From the NCBI RefSeq assembly GCF_002287075.1, contig NZ_NSKE01000003.1:1-64000 (forward strand): 64,000 bases of DNA, read 5' to 3'. Positions within the stretch are counted from its first letter, which is position 1, and each line of letters opens with the position of its first letter. Positions 1-9,389 of the stretch are shown piece by piece. The notes below the pieces were generated by a model. The model ran no database searches, was not told the origin of the DNA, and saw only the letters and a list, made by a program, of their open reading frames with translations. A program made the position numbers and the translations under genes. Source of the DNA: Fodinibius salipaludis (lineage in GTDB: Bacteria; Bacteroidota; Rhodothermia; Balneolales; Balneolaceae).

Positions 1-217
1 GGTGGAAGGCTATCACCGGCAACTGCGAAAGGTCACCAAGACCAAAGGCGCGTTCACCAGTGATATGGCTCTGCTAAAACTGGTCTATTTAGCCACTAAA
101 AACATTGAAAAGAAATGGACATCGCCCTTGCAAAACTGGGCCTTAACTGTTCAGCAGCTGGCTATTCGATATGGCGATCGGCTGCCGTTGGACTTAACCC
201 GTAACCACGAAAAATAA
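1..217 (+). mobile_element. IS256-family (Mutator-type) transposase, C-terminal end, cut by the window edge
   Basis: Only the last ~72 codons are in the window; the reading frame enters from the left edge, so the GTG at position 2 is not a real start. The block reading NRQLRKVTKTKG-like, then LLKLVYLATKNI and KKWTSPLQNW, is the conserved C-terminus of IS256/Mutator DDE transposases. An AGTTTACACAC motif at 236-246, just after the stop, resembles the terminal inverted repeats of this family, so the element probably ends between about 236 and 277. The catalytic residues lie outside the window, so I cannot tell whether the copy is intact. Confidence 0.8.
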
Positions 218-277
218 ACAAACCAGACAGAGTTTAGTTTACACACCCGAACAGATAAAAAGAGGAAAGGTCATTGA

Positions 278-2503
278 TCAGATATTGGCACTGCCAATAC
301 CCTTTATTTCTGACTTTTCAAATTGTATATAAAAAACTGTTCCCTTTCCCGGAGATGTATAGCTATAGGTAGCTTCTAATTGTTTAGCAAGGGTGTCAAT
401 CAGGCGATATCCTAATGAATTGCTATTCTTAATATCAAAATCTTTGGAAAATCCTACTCCATTATCCCGGATGATTAATGTTAATTGCTCGTTATTTTCT
501 GATTGATTAATAGTAATTTTACCCGTTTCTCTTCCCTTAAAAGCATGTTTGATAATATTTGTAATTATTTCATTAACAATTAAGGAACAGGGGATTGCTT
601 GGTTTAAATTTAATTGAATGGGTTCAAGATCCAGATCAAGAGTAATATCTGTTGGTATCTGCATGGTATCAATGATCTTGTTAACCAGCGCTCTTAAGTT
701 TTCAGAAAAATCAAGTTTTGAAAAATTGTTGGATTGATACAATTGTTCGTGAATCGTTGCCATAGAACCTATTCGCACGACACTGTCCAGTAACTTTTCT
801 TTTAATTCCTCATTTGTTTCTTCAAAGACCTGTAACTGCATCATCCCAGATACTACAGCTAAGTTATTCTTAACCCGGTGATGGACTTCAGCTAAAAGTA
901 TTTCTTTTTCTTTAAGAGTCTCCCTTATTTTTTCTTCCTGTTTTTTCTGTTCTGTTATATCCTGAGCAATACCTTCAAGTAATTTTGCATTTCCCTCGTC
1001 ATCTCTGTGAAGCGTTATGCGTTCCATAATCCATTTTACTTTACCATCCGGGGTAATAATTCTGTGTTCAGAGTCATAAAAACTTTTATCGGGGAAAGCC
1101 TCTTCTGCGTCGACTATGAACATAGCGCGATCTTCGGGATGAATGGTTTCTAAAAATTTTTCAAAGGTAGGGTCAAAACTTTCAGGATTCCGCTCCCATA
1201 TATTATAAACCTCTTCGGTCCATTCTGATTTATCTTCAACTAAATCATGGGTCCAATAACCCATTTTGGCTATTTGGTGGGCTGTTTTTAGCTTTTCATA
1301 TGCTTCTTCCAACTCTTCTTGGTCTTTTTTCTTTTGAGTAACATCTTCCAGTGTTCCATATACTTTGGTAACCTTTGCACCTTCGGTTTGTGGAAAGCCA
1401 TTAACACGTATAATTTTATTTTCCTCCGCACGCGTTAAAGTCAGTTCTATTTCGTATGATTTTTTATGACTTATAGCCTTTTTTAAAGCGCTATCAATTT
1501 TGTCAAGTGATTGTTTGTTAAATAATTTTTTATTGATTTCCAGATCTAATGATTCAACTTTCGATATTTCATAAATTTCATAGGCTTTGGGAGTCATGAA
1601 AATTTTTTTAGTCATAACGTCGTACTCCCAGCCGGCAACACCCGAAATTTCCTCCGTCCGCTCATTGATTAGTTGGAGTCGACGTTGTTCAGTAATATCC
1701 CGGAAATACGCAGAGATACCTTCTTTTGTAGGATAAACATCAAACGTAAACCACTTTCCCCAAGGCTCGTAATATTCTTCGAATGAGGTTGGAACTCTTT
1801 TGTTCATTACCTTTTTGAACTCGGGATAAAATTTTAACTCTTTCCCCTCGGGAAAAGCATCCCATATTTTTTCTCCAAGAATATCTTCCCGTTTTATACC
1901 CAGAAGATTTTCAGCTTCTGGATTCCAACTTGTTATGACCCAGTTCTTATCTATTTCATAAAATCCATCAGTAATACTTTCCAAGATATGGCCTTTTTCT
2001 TCGTAGTCCTGTTGTGACTCTGTCTTATCTGGAATAGATTTGGCTTGTTCTTGACAGATAACCAAAACACCATCGGTATCACCATTTTGATCTGTAACAG
2101 GATTAATATCATAAATCCATGAATTCTCTTTAGGTGTAGGTATTAGCTCTCTACAATGAATGGATTTTTCTTCGTAAAAAATCTGATTGATAGAAGGTTT
2201 AATAGAACTCCAAGTTTCTGGCCATACCTTTTCCCCTTTTTTACCTATTGCTTTTGTGTGTATGTCTTGAGTATCCAAAAAGGGGACAAAAGCGTCATTA
2301 TAAAAACAGTTAAAATTGGGCCCCCAAAATAATATCATAGGAATATTGGACCCTAAAACAATTCCGAGAGTGGTTTTTAAATTGGGCGGCCAAGTGATAT
2401 AAGCACCCAGAGGATGGTCAGACCAATCATTAGACTGTATAAATTCCCCGACTTCCCCACTATTACTCAAAAATTCAGGATATGGGTTCTTTTGTTCTGT
2501 CAT
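278..2503 (-). CDS. Multi-PAS sensor histidine kinase, HisKA_2 (HWE-like) type
   Basis: A 741-residue protein without evident membrane segments, so probably a cytoplasmic sensor. The N-terminus (~10-155) is a PAS-like module with the LGSNIPMILFWGPN signature common in these kinases. Three more PAS/PAC modules follow (~170-280, 285-400, 410-530). A HisKA_2 dimerisation/phosphoacceptor helix carries EVHHRVKNNL near residue 550 (the His is the expected phosphoacceptor). The C-terminal HATPase domain has the N-box NEIITNIIKHAF and the DNGVGF G-box. No receiver domain is fused and no response regulator gene is adjacent, so its partner is unknown. The ligand cannot be read from sequence. The start is an ATG. 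Confidence 0.9.
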   Translation of the reverse strand: MTEQKNPYPEFLSNSGEVGEFIQSNDWSDHPLGAYITWPPNLKTTLGIVLGSNIPMILFWGPNFNCFYNDAFVPFLDTQDIHTKAIGKKGEKVWPETWSSIKPSINQIFYEEKSIHCRELIPTPKENSWIYDINPVTDQNGDTDGVLVICQEQAKSIPDKTESQQDYEEKGHILESITDGFYEIDKNWVITSWNPEAENLLGIKREDILGEKIWDAFPEGKELKFYPEFKKVMNKRVPTSFEEYYEPWGKWFTFDVYPTKEGISAYFRDITEQRRLQLINERTEEISGVAGWEYDVMTKKIFMTPKAYEIYEISKVESLDLEINKKLFNKQSLDKIDSALKKAISHKKSYEIELTLTRAEENKIIRVNGFPQTEGAKVTKVYGTLEDVTQKKKDQEELEEAYEKLKTAHQIAKMGYWTHDLVEDKSEWTEEVYNIWERNPESFDPTFEKFLETIHPEDRAMFIVDAEEAFPDKSFYDSEHRIITPDGKVKWIMERITLHRDDEGNAKLLEGIAQDITEQKKQEEKIRETLKEKEILLAEVHHRVKNNLAVVSGMMQLQVFEETNEELKEKLLDSVVRIGSMATIHEQLYQSNNFSKLDFSENLRALVNKIIDTMQIPTDITLDLDLEPIQLNLNQAIPCSLIVNEIITNIIKHAFKGRETGKITINQSENNEQLTLIIRDNGVGFSKDFDIKNSNSLGYRLIDTLAKQLEATYSYTSPGKGTVFYIQFEKSEIKGIGSANI

Positions 2504-2726
2504 AACAATAAGGAAGAATTGCCCAAATGCATAAAGGGGTATTAATCAGCATAATATCTTTTATCAAGATATTACACCCATGGCCCATGGGCAAAGTTAT
2601 TTATCTAATAGAAAAGAATAGCTATTTAATGCAAATAGGGCAAACCCTACAACTATCGGGTTTGGGTACCCCCCCCTTAAAGCAGTAGAGGAATTAATTA
2701 GAGAAGGACAAGCAAATATTAAAAGG

Positions 2727-3977
2727 TTATACCTTTTTAAAAACCACAATACCATTGTGACCACCAAAGCCAAAGGTATTGCTCATCACCACATCCACCT
2801 GCTTCTCTCTGGCTTCACCCAGCACAATATCCAGTGACGAGGGAATTTCCTCATCAATATTCTCCGTATTAATAGTTGGAGGAATTACACCGTCGTTAAT
2901 TGCTTTAATGCTGGCAATGGCTTCAATAGCTCCGGCCGCACCGAGCAGGTGTCCTGTCATCGATTTTGTAGCTCCGATAGTCAAGTGATCGGGAGATTCT
3001 CCAAATACGTTAACAGTTGCTTTTATTTCGCTGATGTCTCCCACAGGGGTAGAGGTTGCGTGGGTGTTCAGGTAGTCAACCTCTTCAGCATTGTGCTCAC
3101 CGTCTTGTAGTGCCTGTTTCATAGCGGCAGTCGCTCCCTTTCCTTCGGGATGGGTGGCCGTCATGTGATAGGCGTCGGCGGTCATTGCAGCTCCGGTAAC
3201 CTCAGCATAAATGTTGGCACCGCGAGCTTTGGCGTGTTCATATTCTTCGAGGATAAGAGTAGCTGCCCCCTCTCCCATTACAAAACCATCGCGGTCTTTA
3301 TCAAATGGACGTGAGGCTCCTTTGGGATCATCGTTGCGCTGCGACATGGCACGCATAGCCGAAAATCCACCGAAAGAAGCTTCGGTAATTCCTGCTTCAG
3401 AACCGCCGGTGATCATAACTTTAGCTTTACCCCAGCGGATGTAATTAAGTGCATCCATAATGGCTGTGTTCGAAGTAGCACAGGCCGAAACGGTAGCATA
3501 GTTGATACCCATGAGCCCGTATTTCATAGAGATAAGACCCGGCGCCATATTAATGATCAGCTTGGGAACAAAGAAGGGATTAAAGCGCGGATTAAAGTCA
3601 CGCTGCGTATAATTCTTTACTTCTTCTTCAAAGGTCTTCATCCCTCCTTGACCGCTACCCCAGATGACCCCCGTATCAAAAGGATCCATTTCGTCAAAAT
3701 CGAGTCCGGAATCCCTTACAGCCTGATCAGTAGAAACCAGCGCATATTGGCTATAGGGATCCGACCGGCGAATCATGTTGTGTTCCAAGTGGTCGGCGGG
3801 ATCATAGTCTTTGAGTTCGCAAGCAAAATGCGTGCGGAATTGGGAAGGATCAAAATGGGTGATACGATCGGCACTACTCACGCCATCGGTTAAATTGGAC
3901 CAAAATTCATCGACAGTATTTCCAAGGGGTGATAATGCTCCCAATCCGGTGACAACTACGCGCTTTGGTTTGCTCAT
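2727..3977 (-). CDS. fabF: Beta-ketoacyl-[acyl-carrier-protein] synthase II
   Basis: Condensing enzyme of type II fatty acid elongation: it joins malonyl-ACP to acyl-ACP in the cytoplasm. The 416-residue length is normal for FabF. The catalytic Cys lies in VSACATSN near residue 165; the two active-site His residues lie in LNTHATSTPVGD and KSMTGHLLGAAG; the C-terminal NTFGFGGHNG motif is also present. The usual neighbour acpP is absent from both sides, so this copy is outside the common acpP-fabF arrangement. Its downstream gap (2504-2726) holds an inverted repeat (CAAACCC/GGGTTTG) but no convincing U-tract. Confidence 0.95.
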   Translation of the reverse strand: MSKPKRVVVTGLGALSPLGNTVDEFWSNLTDGVSSADRITHFDPSQFRTHFACELKDYDPADHLEHNMIRRSDPYSQYALVSTDQAVRDSGLDFDEMDPFDTGVIWGSGQGGMKTFEEEVKNYTQRDFNPRFNPFFVPKLIINMAPGLISMKYGLMGINYATVSACATSNTAIMDALNYIRWGKAKVMITGGSEAGITEASFGGFSAMRAMSQRNDDPKGASRPFDKDRDGFVMGEGAATLILEEYEHAKARGANIYAEVTGAAMTADAYHMTATHPEGKGATAAMKQALQDGEHNAEEVDYLNTHATSTPVGDISEIKATVNVFGESPDHLTIGATKSMTGHLLGAAGAIEAIASIKAINDGVIPPTINTENIDEEIPSSLDIVLGEAREKQVDVVMSNTFGFGGHNGIVVFKKV

Positions 3978-4121
3978 TGTGAAAAAAGAGAATTTATTTG
4001 AAGTAAATGTATGTGCTAAAAATTGATGAGGTGAAGCGCGTGGAAATTACGGATTCTTTCTCCCTCAACCAATTTGATATCGGGAAATAGAATAAGAGTA
4101 ATAAAATAAGGGTATGAATAA

Positions 4122-4152
4122 ATAAAAAAGCCCTCCTGTTAAAGGAGGGCTT
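4122..4152 (-). terminator. Rho-independent terminator of the NTF2-like gene
   Basis: On the minus strand, AAGCCCTCCT pairs with AGGAGGGCTT and a T-rich run follows. It lies about 25 bases after the stop of the 4177-4542 gene. Confidence 0.8.
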
Positions 4153-4176
4153 AGGTAACGGGTCTATGGGAGTGTG

Positions 4177-4542
4177 TTAGTCCGTCTGTGTACCATAAAA
4201 ACGCTCGGTATCAATTTTATCACCGTCCCAGTGCTGTACGGCAACTTGCTCAAGATCCATAGGTTCGTCGGTACCTTTAAAGGTAACGGTCATGGTAGAT
4301 TCAACAGCTGTAATTCCTTCGTCTTCGTTAGCGGTAATACCTTTGACTTCGATACCATGAAATTCTTCAACGCTGCTGAAAAACTCGTTTTCACGTTCGC
4401 GATTGGCATCTTTACCTTCTACAGCGGTACCGTCTTCTAAGATCATAGTAACATCTTCGGCATAATACTCTTCAAAAGCATCCATTGCTGTTCCCTGGGC
4501 AATGTGATCGTAAATGTCAGAAATTTTATCGAAATAACTCAT
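4177..4542 (-). CDS. NTF2-like / SnoaL-like domain protein
   Basis: A 121-residue single-domain protein with the alpha+beta cone pattern of the NTF2-like superfamily: an N-terminal helical stretch with the YYAEDVTMILEDG strand, then EG and alternating strands ending VQHWDGDKIDTERFYG. Proteins of this shape are small ligand-binding or isomerase-like proteins; no catalytic residues are clear enough to name a reaction. It is strongly acidic and has no signal peptide. It is monocistronic, with its own terminator, and diverges from the AtuA-like gene across a 158-bp gap. Confidence 0.7.
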   Translation of the reverse strand: MSYFDKISDIYDHIAQGTAMDAFEEYYAEDVTMILEDGTAVEGKDANRERENEFFSSVEEFHGIEVKGITANEDEGITAVESTMTVTFKGTDEPMDLEQVAVQHWDGDKIDTERFYGTQTD

Positions 4543-4700
4543 AAATGCTATATAGTTTGATATTAAAGTATCTGTGAGTATATATAACGGAGGTCGATGA
4601 AAAATCGTTTACGCAAAAGAACATTTTTTTGGTTGCAGGGGGGCACGCATCAATCTATCTTTACCTATAACAGAAAACAGAATGCAGAGCACAAAAAATT

Positions 4701-5051
4701 ATGGCTACAGTTAAGCTCATCGATATTGCACATGGACGCAGCGGCGACAAAGGAGACGGCAGCAATGTGGGAGTAATTGCACGTCACCCGGATGTATATC
4801 CCTTCTTAAAAGAAAAGCTCACTGCTGATGTTGTTAAAGAACACATGAAGCATATCTGCCAAGGAGAAGTTGAGCGTTTTGAATTGCCCAATATCGGGGC
4901 ACTTAACTTTGTACTGCACGAAAGCTTAGGCGGTGGCGGTACGGTATCCCTGAAATTGGATGCGCAGGGTAAAACCCATGCCTCTATGTTATTGAGAATG
5001 GAGCTGGAAGTACCGGATGAGCTCTTGGAGAAAGTGAAAGAAAAAGCGTAA
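4701..5051 (+). CDS. AtuA-like C-terminal domain (ferredoxin-fold) small protein
   Basis: A 116-residue protein starting VKLIDIAHGRSGDKGDGSN, the conserved opening of the small domain found at the C-terminus of AtuA-type (acyclic terpene utilisation) proteins and as stand-alone subunits. GGGGTVSLKLDAQGK follows near the end. In the family this domain pairs with a large DUF1446 domain, but no such partner is adjacent here, so its role is open. The gene stands alone between a divergent NTF2-like gene and a convergent MarC gene. Confidence 0.75.
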   Translation: MATVKLIDIAHGRSGDKGDGSNVGVIARHPDVYPFLKEKLTADVVKEHMKHICQGEVERFELPNIGALNFVLHESLGGGGTVSLKLDAQGKTHASMLLRMELEVPDELLEKVKEKA

Positions 5052-5162
5052 ATATTTACTACTATAATTGAGTCTTGATGTAGTTAAATGCCCGATATTT
5101 TCGAAGTAGTGAACATTTATATTAATTGGTCTTTACAGTTTTTGGCAATTCTTCACGATTAA

Positions 5163-5759
5163 TTATCCTGCCATCTGACGAATTCCATCATAAATAAATT
5201 GGATGGAAAGTGCCGCCAGAAGCACCCCTAAAAATCGACGGAGAATCTCATCTCCTGTTCTCCCGATAATCATTTTGAGATATTTAGATGTAAGCATCAA
5301 AATAAAGGTAAGTAGTAAAATAGAAAGAATAGCTGCAATAACTGATAGGTTGGCGGATGTTTCTGAAGCCTTGGAAAATAGAAGAATGGATAACGTGAGT
5401 GCACCCGGTCCGGCCAGCAGCGGGATAGTCATAGGAAAAACTGATATATCCTTTTTGTGAGTGGTATCTTCGTATTCTACAGCTTCAGTAATCATATTAA
5501 AAGCGGTATAGAATAAAAGTAGTCCGCCGGCAATACGCAGCGAATTGATGTTGATACCCAGCTGATCGAGTAGCGGTTCTCCATAATTGCCGAATACAAT
5601 GAGCAGAAAAATTGATATTAAAATTGATTTTACAGCCATCATCCGGCGATGATGCTTTTCCCCTTCAGGAATAAGGGAGTGAAAAATCAAGGCAGCACCG
5701 ATGGGATCGATAATCACAAAAAAACCGGTTAAGGCATTTAGAAAAACAGCTAAATCCAT
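5163..5759 (-). CDS. MarC family (UPF0056) integral membrane protein
   Basis: A 198-residue inner-membrane protein with six predicted hydrophobic segments. It carries the family motifs NALTGFFVIIDPIGAALIF at the N-terminus and FPMTIPLLAGPGALT in the middle. MarC proteins are inner-membrane proteins of uncertain function; the old link to multiple antibiotic resistance was not upheld. It lies 18 bp downstream of the DUF2911 lipoprotein gene on the same strand, so the two may be cotranscribed. Confidence 0.88.
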   Translation of the reverse strand: MDLAVFLNALTGFFVIIDPIGAALIFHSLIPEGEKHHRRMMAVKSILISIFLLIVFGNYGEPLLDQLGININSLRIAGGLLLFYTAFNMITEAVEYEDTTHKKDISVFPMTIPLLAGPGALTLSILLFSKASETSANLSVIAAILSILLLTFILMLTSKYLKMIIGRTGDEILRRFLGVLLAALSIQFIYDGIRQMAG

Positions 5760-5777
5760 ATTGAGTTACGACTTTTA

Positions 5778-6353
5778 CTAATTAGAGAATTCAACGGGGA
5801 TTCTAACCTCCGTCTGATCCCATTCCATAATAATGTTGGTTGAATCTTCCTGTATATCAGCAAAGCGAATAGTAAAGGCTTCGGTAACTTTTTCTGTGTA
5901 TTGGGATGGAACATTAACTCGAAGAACATCGTGGGCTGAGTTGTAATCGAAAGCACCCCATTGTCCTAATTTACTGTTTAGGATAATGGTCCAATTCCCA
6001 TTTTCTTTGGGGATACTGAATAAAGCATAAGTTCCGGCCTCAAGTAACTTATCGGCAAAGGTAACGTCTCTGGTAGTTGTCAGCTCGGTTGCTTCGTTGG
6101 CACCAGTTCTCCATACCTCATTATAAGGAACTAACTCACCAAAAATTTGGCGACCGTTTTTGTAAGGTTGACCATATACAATCTTGATATAGGTATTGCT
6201 TGGTTCATGAGTTGTTTGGGCAATGGCAATGGGACTTTTCCGCCGTTCGCGGTCCGGTTCCTGAGGCTGCGACTCTCCGCATCCTGTCAGTAAGAAAAGC
6301 CCGATCAAAAAACTTGGAATTACTTCTCGAAAAAAGTAAAATGGCAGTTTCAT
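5778..6353 (-). CDS. DUF2911 domain lipoprotein
   Basis: A 191-residue protein with an N-terminal hydrophobic stretch ending in the lipobox LLTGC (Cys near residue 25), so probably lipid-anchored. The rest is a DUF2911 domain with the markers KIVYGQPYKNGR, GELVPYNEVWRTGANEATE and AGTYALFSIPKE. The function of DUF2911 is unknown; it is common in Bacteroidota-like genomes as an exported protein. The start is an ATG placed directly before the signal peptide. Confidence 0.85.
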   Translation of the reverse strand: MKLPFYFFREVIPSFLIGLFLLTGCGESQPQEPDRERRKSPIAIAQTTHEPSNTYIKIVYGQPYKNGRQIFGELVPYNEVWRTGANEATELTTTRDVTFADKLLEAGTYALFSIPKENGNWTIILNSKLGQWGAFDYNSAHDVLRVNVPSQYTEKVTEAFTIRFADIQEDSTNIIMEWDQTEVRIPVEFSN

Positions 6354-6392
6354 AGGATGTTGATAAACTAAAATTCTGAGGTAAGTATACGT

Positions 6393-9263
6393 TTAAAAAT
6401 CTCCTATAAAAAATTGTGTCTGGTTACGAGTGGGTTCGTATCCAAAACCGAAACCAATATTGAATCTAAGATTTGAAATTTGAAAATTTGTCCGCACACC
6501 AATCCCAAAAACAGTGCGTGAATCCTGATACCAATTAGAAAATGTAGGATCGGTAACCGTATTAGAAAAAGCGACTAAATAAATATTGCTCAAGTATAAA
6601 GGGAGTAGCAGTCCACCGTCATCAACATACGTGACAGGAATAGTATAACGAGTATTAAAGCTCAAAAGATTAGGTGAATTAGGGAGAACAAAATCAGAGA
6701 ATCCATCGGAAACGATGGATTGATTATCAAAAAGCAGTCCCGATTGCGTAAGTCCGCGAATCCCAACTCTTAACGATTGATTCCACCGTTTGAGCGGTGC
6801 AACAAAACCATAAATCCCTACCTGCAGAGCTGTTGCATTGGGGGGAGAAAAAGTAATTTCATTATTCGAGGATTCAAATGTAACCTCATCACCGGACAAG
6901 TAATGTTCGAATTCAGAAAATACCATAATACCGGTATTGGGTTGGAGATCCCGAACATTTTGTTGGAGGCGGTAATTAAACTGGCCATATATATTGCCGA
7001 CAGAAATATTGGCAAAATCAGAGATCGAATTGTCAAAATCTGCGTCAAAAAAGCGCACTTGTGATCGACGAATTTCAGGCTCTACAAATAGCGAAGTGCT
7101 GTATATATTTTGATTGATATTTACTCGCATTGGTACGCTCATTGCCAAACTTCGTTCTTGCCGGCCTAACAGCCCAATGTCCGAAGCCGAACGGTATGAA
7201 GGCTCGTTGAATGCACGAAGTTTTATCCCCGGCCAAAATGATTTGTTCTGGTAGGTGATATCATACCATCCTCGCTCTTTGAAGTAAGAGACATCCGCGG
7301 AGTAAGCTTGGGTCGACAATGTATTTGCGCTGTGAAGCGATATTCCGGCCTGGTATTCATTATTGTTTGAAACTTCTTCAGCAAATGGTAAAAACGTACG
7401 CGGCTTCAGCCAGCCCAAACCCGATGCATATGAGTCCGTTTGCCAACTTGCAGAAGCTTGGGCAACAGAATCAGAAACAAGATCTGTAAACCCGGTCGCA
7501 CCTTTTGGCAACGGCGTTTGCCAGAGCCTGCCCTTTACTGGTTTTTGTAAAAATGCTGTTCGCTCCAGCACTCCCGGTAGCCGCATATTCTCTTTTTGTC
7601 GAACAAAAGCAACCCGGTTACCGTCCGGGCTGTAGCTCCCCTCAAAAGCGTTGAATTTTGAATCGGTTACCTGCAGAATTTCTTGCTCTGAAAGATGATA
7701 TTCGTAGAGCTGCATGGTGCCCGAAAAATCACTGCTGAATAACAATTTGTTGTCCTCCGGATGCCATTCGGGATCAAATATTGATCCTTGTTCAAAAGCC
7801 ACATCAGGCGCCCTATTTAATTGCTCAGATATCTCATCTCGTCCTGTAATCCACAGGGCTTGCTGCCCGTTTTTGTTGGATACAATAGCCAGTTGTCCGT
7901 GGTTTGGGTGAGCTGCCACAGTTTTAATCTCGTGATTCGGTGCCGAAAAAACCTCTCGCTTATCGCTGTAGTCAGAGCTGTCCAACGTCACCAGCTTCGA
8001 GCGGCCTGGATGTGATTTGAGGGCAAGTAGCTCATCTCCATTAAAAGCGGGAGCATACAACCGGGCGTTTTTGGTAAGCTGCTTTTTCTGATGGGTATTA
8101 AAATTATACTGTACTAATTCAGTTTTGGTCGTATTATCGTAAAGCGGATTGGTTTCGTAATAACTGAAGATCATCTGAGAACGATCGGAAGATAGATCAT
8201 ACTGGAAATCGCTAACTGAATTTGTAGTGATCAGACGACGAATTTTCTTGTTGGGCAAATCATAGATATAGAAACCGGAACGAGCATTGTAAAATGATCC
8301 GTAGAAGATTAGTTCGGATTCGGACAGCCAATCAGGCCGTCGGATTTCTGCTCCCTTGTAAGGCAAATCCAATTCTAAGAAGCGAGAGCCATTTTCGTTC
8401 TCCGAAAGTCGGTCTTTATGATAGGCTTCGAATCGGTTGTAAAGCTGCCCCGGCCACAAACTGGTAGTATGACGCAGGGCAACACCGTAGCCCAAGAATG
8501 GGAAATCCATATAAAAACCCAGTGTCTTTCGGGTAATACTATCACCAAATTTGGTGTGGAGCCAGTCGGTAAACTCGTAACCTCCAATATAGTGCCGCCC
8601 AAATGGTTGCGTGTAGCTGGAGGTCTGCATTAGCTGCCCCATCGACCAGCGTTGCCCGCTTTTAAAGGTAGCATCAAATTGATTGGTAAAAACAGGGTAA
8701 TTGCCTCTACCACCGTCCCTGGTAATCTGTTCTGTTTCGTGATAAACGGCAATACCCTCGAGCATGCCCATTGGAATGGCAGCGTGAAACATGCGTGCCA
8801 GGTCGGGTGAAAACAGGCTGACGAAACGTGGGATATTGTAATCTCCAAGATTGTTGAATTGCAGGGCATGTACCAGCTCATGCGGTCCCACGTTAGCAAG
8901 CCAATTTCCCGTTTGGGGATTCAGTGACTTGCCTTTGATGGGGGGGAGTTCAATTTCCGAGCGGAAGTTATAGGGCGTCACAAATCCGTTGGAGCGATCA
9001 TTGTAGTTGTTTAAAATGATGGGAAAGTTATTGAGCTCACCCCCGACAATATCTTGTACTTTTGGATACTGTGTTTCTAATATTTGTGCCAGATCAAAGG
9101 CTTGGGACTCATTTTTCTGGGCATAAATAAACTCAAAATGAGGGGTATTTAGCTGTTGCCAGTTCTGGTTAGGCGGACGATGCTGGGTGGAATAGAACTG
9201 AGCAAAAGAGGAAGCAGAAAGTAGGAATATAAAACAGAGAGTTAACAGTGCTTTGCGAGCCAT
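6393..9263 (-). CDS. Secreted HExxH metallopeptidase-like / TolB-type propeller / beta-barrel protein
   Basis: I place the start at the ATG at 9263, because the 18 upstream codons begin with TTG and precede a clean signal peptide (MARKALLTLCFIFLL...SSFAQ). The mature protein (~956 residues in total) begins with a peptidase MA-like region holding HELVHALQF and a downstream glutamate in MLEGIAVYHET, the gluzincin arrangement. A middle section has WD40-like/PD40 blades (for example FDPEWHPEDNKLLFSSD and GSYSPDGNRVAFVR). The last ~300 residues are alternating strands ending in Phe, as in outer-membrane beta-barrels. It is probably surface-exposed or outer-membrane-anchored; the substrate is unknown. 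Confidence 0.75.
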   Translation of the reverse strand: MARKALLTLCFIFLLSASSFAQFYSTQHRPPNQNWQQLNTPHFEFIYAQKNESQAFDLAQILETQYPKVQDIVGGELNNFPIILNNYNDRSNGFVTPYNFRSEIELPPIKGKSLNPQTGNWLANVGPHELVHALQFNNLGDYNIPRFVSLFSPDLARMFHAAIPMGMLEGIAVYHETEQITRDGGRGNYPVFTNQFDATFKSGQRWSMGQLMQTSSYTQPFGRHYIGGYEFTDWLHTKFGDSITRKTLGFYMDFPFLGYGVALRHTTSLWPGQLYNRFEAYHKDRLSENENGSRFLELDLPYKGAEIRRPDWLSESELIFYGSFYNARSGFYIYDLPNKKIRRLITTNSVSDFQYDLSSDRSQMIFSYYETNPLYDNTTKTELVQYNFNTHQKKQLTKNARLYAPAFNGDELLALKSHPGRSKLVTLDSSDYSDKREVFSAPNHEIKTVAAHPNHGQLAIVSNKNGQQALWITGRDEISEQLNRAPDVAFEQGSIFDPEWHPEDNKLLFSSDFSGTMQLYEYHLSEQEILQVTDSKFNAFEGSYSPDGNRVAFVRQKENMRLPGVLERTAFLQKPVKGRLWQTPLPKGATGFTDLVSDSVAQASASWQTDSYASGLGWLKPRTFLPFAEEVSNNNEYQAGISLHSANTLSTQAYSADVSYFKERGWYDITYQNKSFWPGIKLRAFNEPSYRSASDIGLLGRQERSLAMSVPMRVNINQNIYSTSLFVEPEIRRSQVRFFDADFDNSISDFANISVGNIYGQFNYRLQQNVRDLQPNTGIMVFSEFEHYLSGDEVTFESSNNEITFSPPNATALQVGIYGFVAPLKRWNQSLRVGIRGLTQSGLLFDNQSIVSDGFSDFVLPNSPNLLSFNTRYTIPVTYVDDGGLLLPLYLSNIYLVAFSNTVTDPTFSNWYQDSRTVFGIGVRTNFQISNLRFNIGFGFGYEPTRNQTQFFIGDF

Positions 9264-9389
9264 GCTTCCGTTATGGGTAGTTATTAAAAAATAGAATCTA
9301 ATAAATATTTGGGGCAATCATCAATATTAGGTTTATAACCGGGTTTTAATTTCTACTTATAGGTAGGAAAACGTTGATTCAGAAACGCT

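Noticed and set aside
2779-4026. Plus-strand frames opposite fabF
   Set aside because: They are shadows of the fabF reading frame: no ribosome binding sites, odd composition, and fabF is unmistakable.
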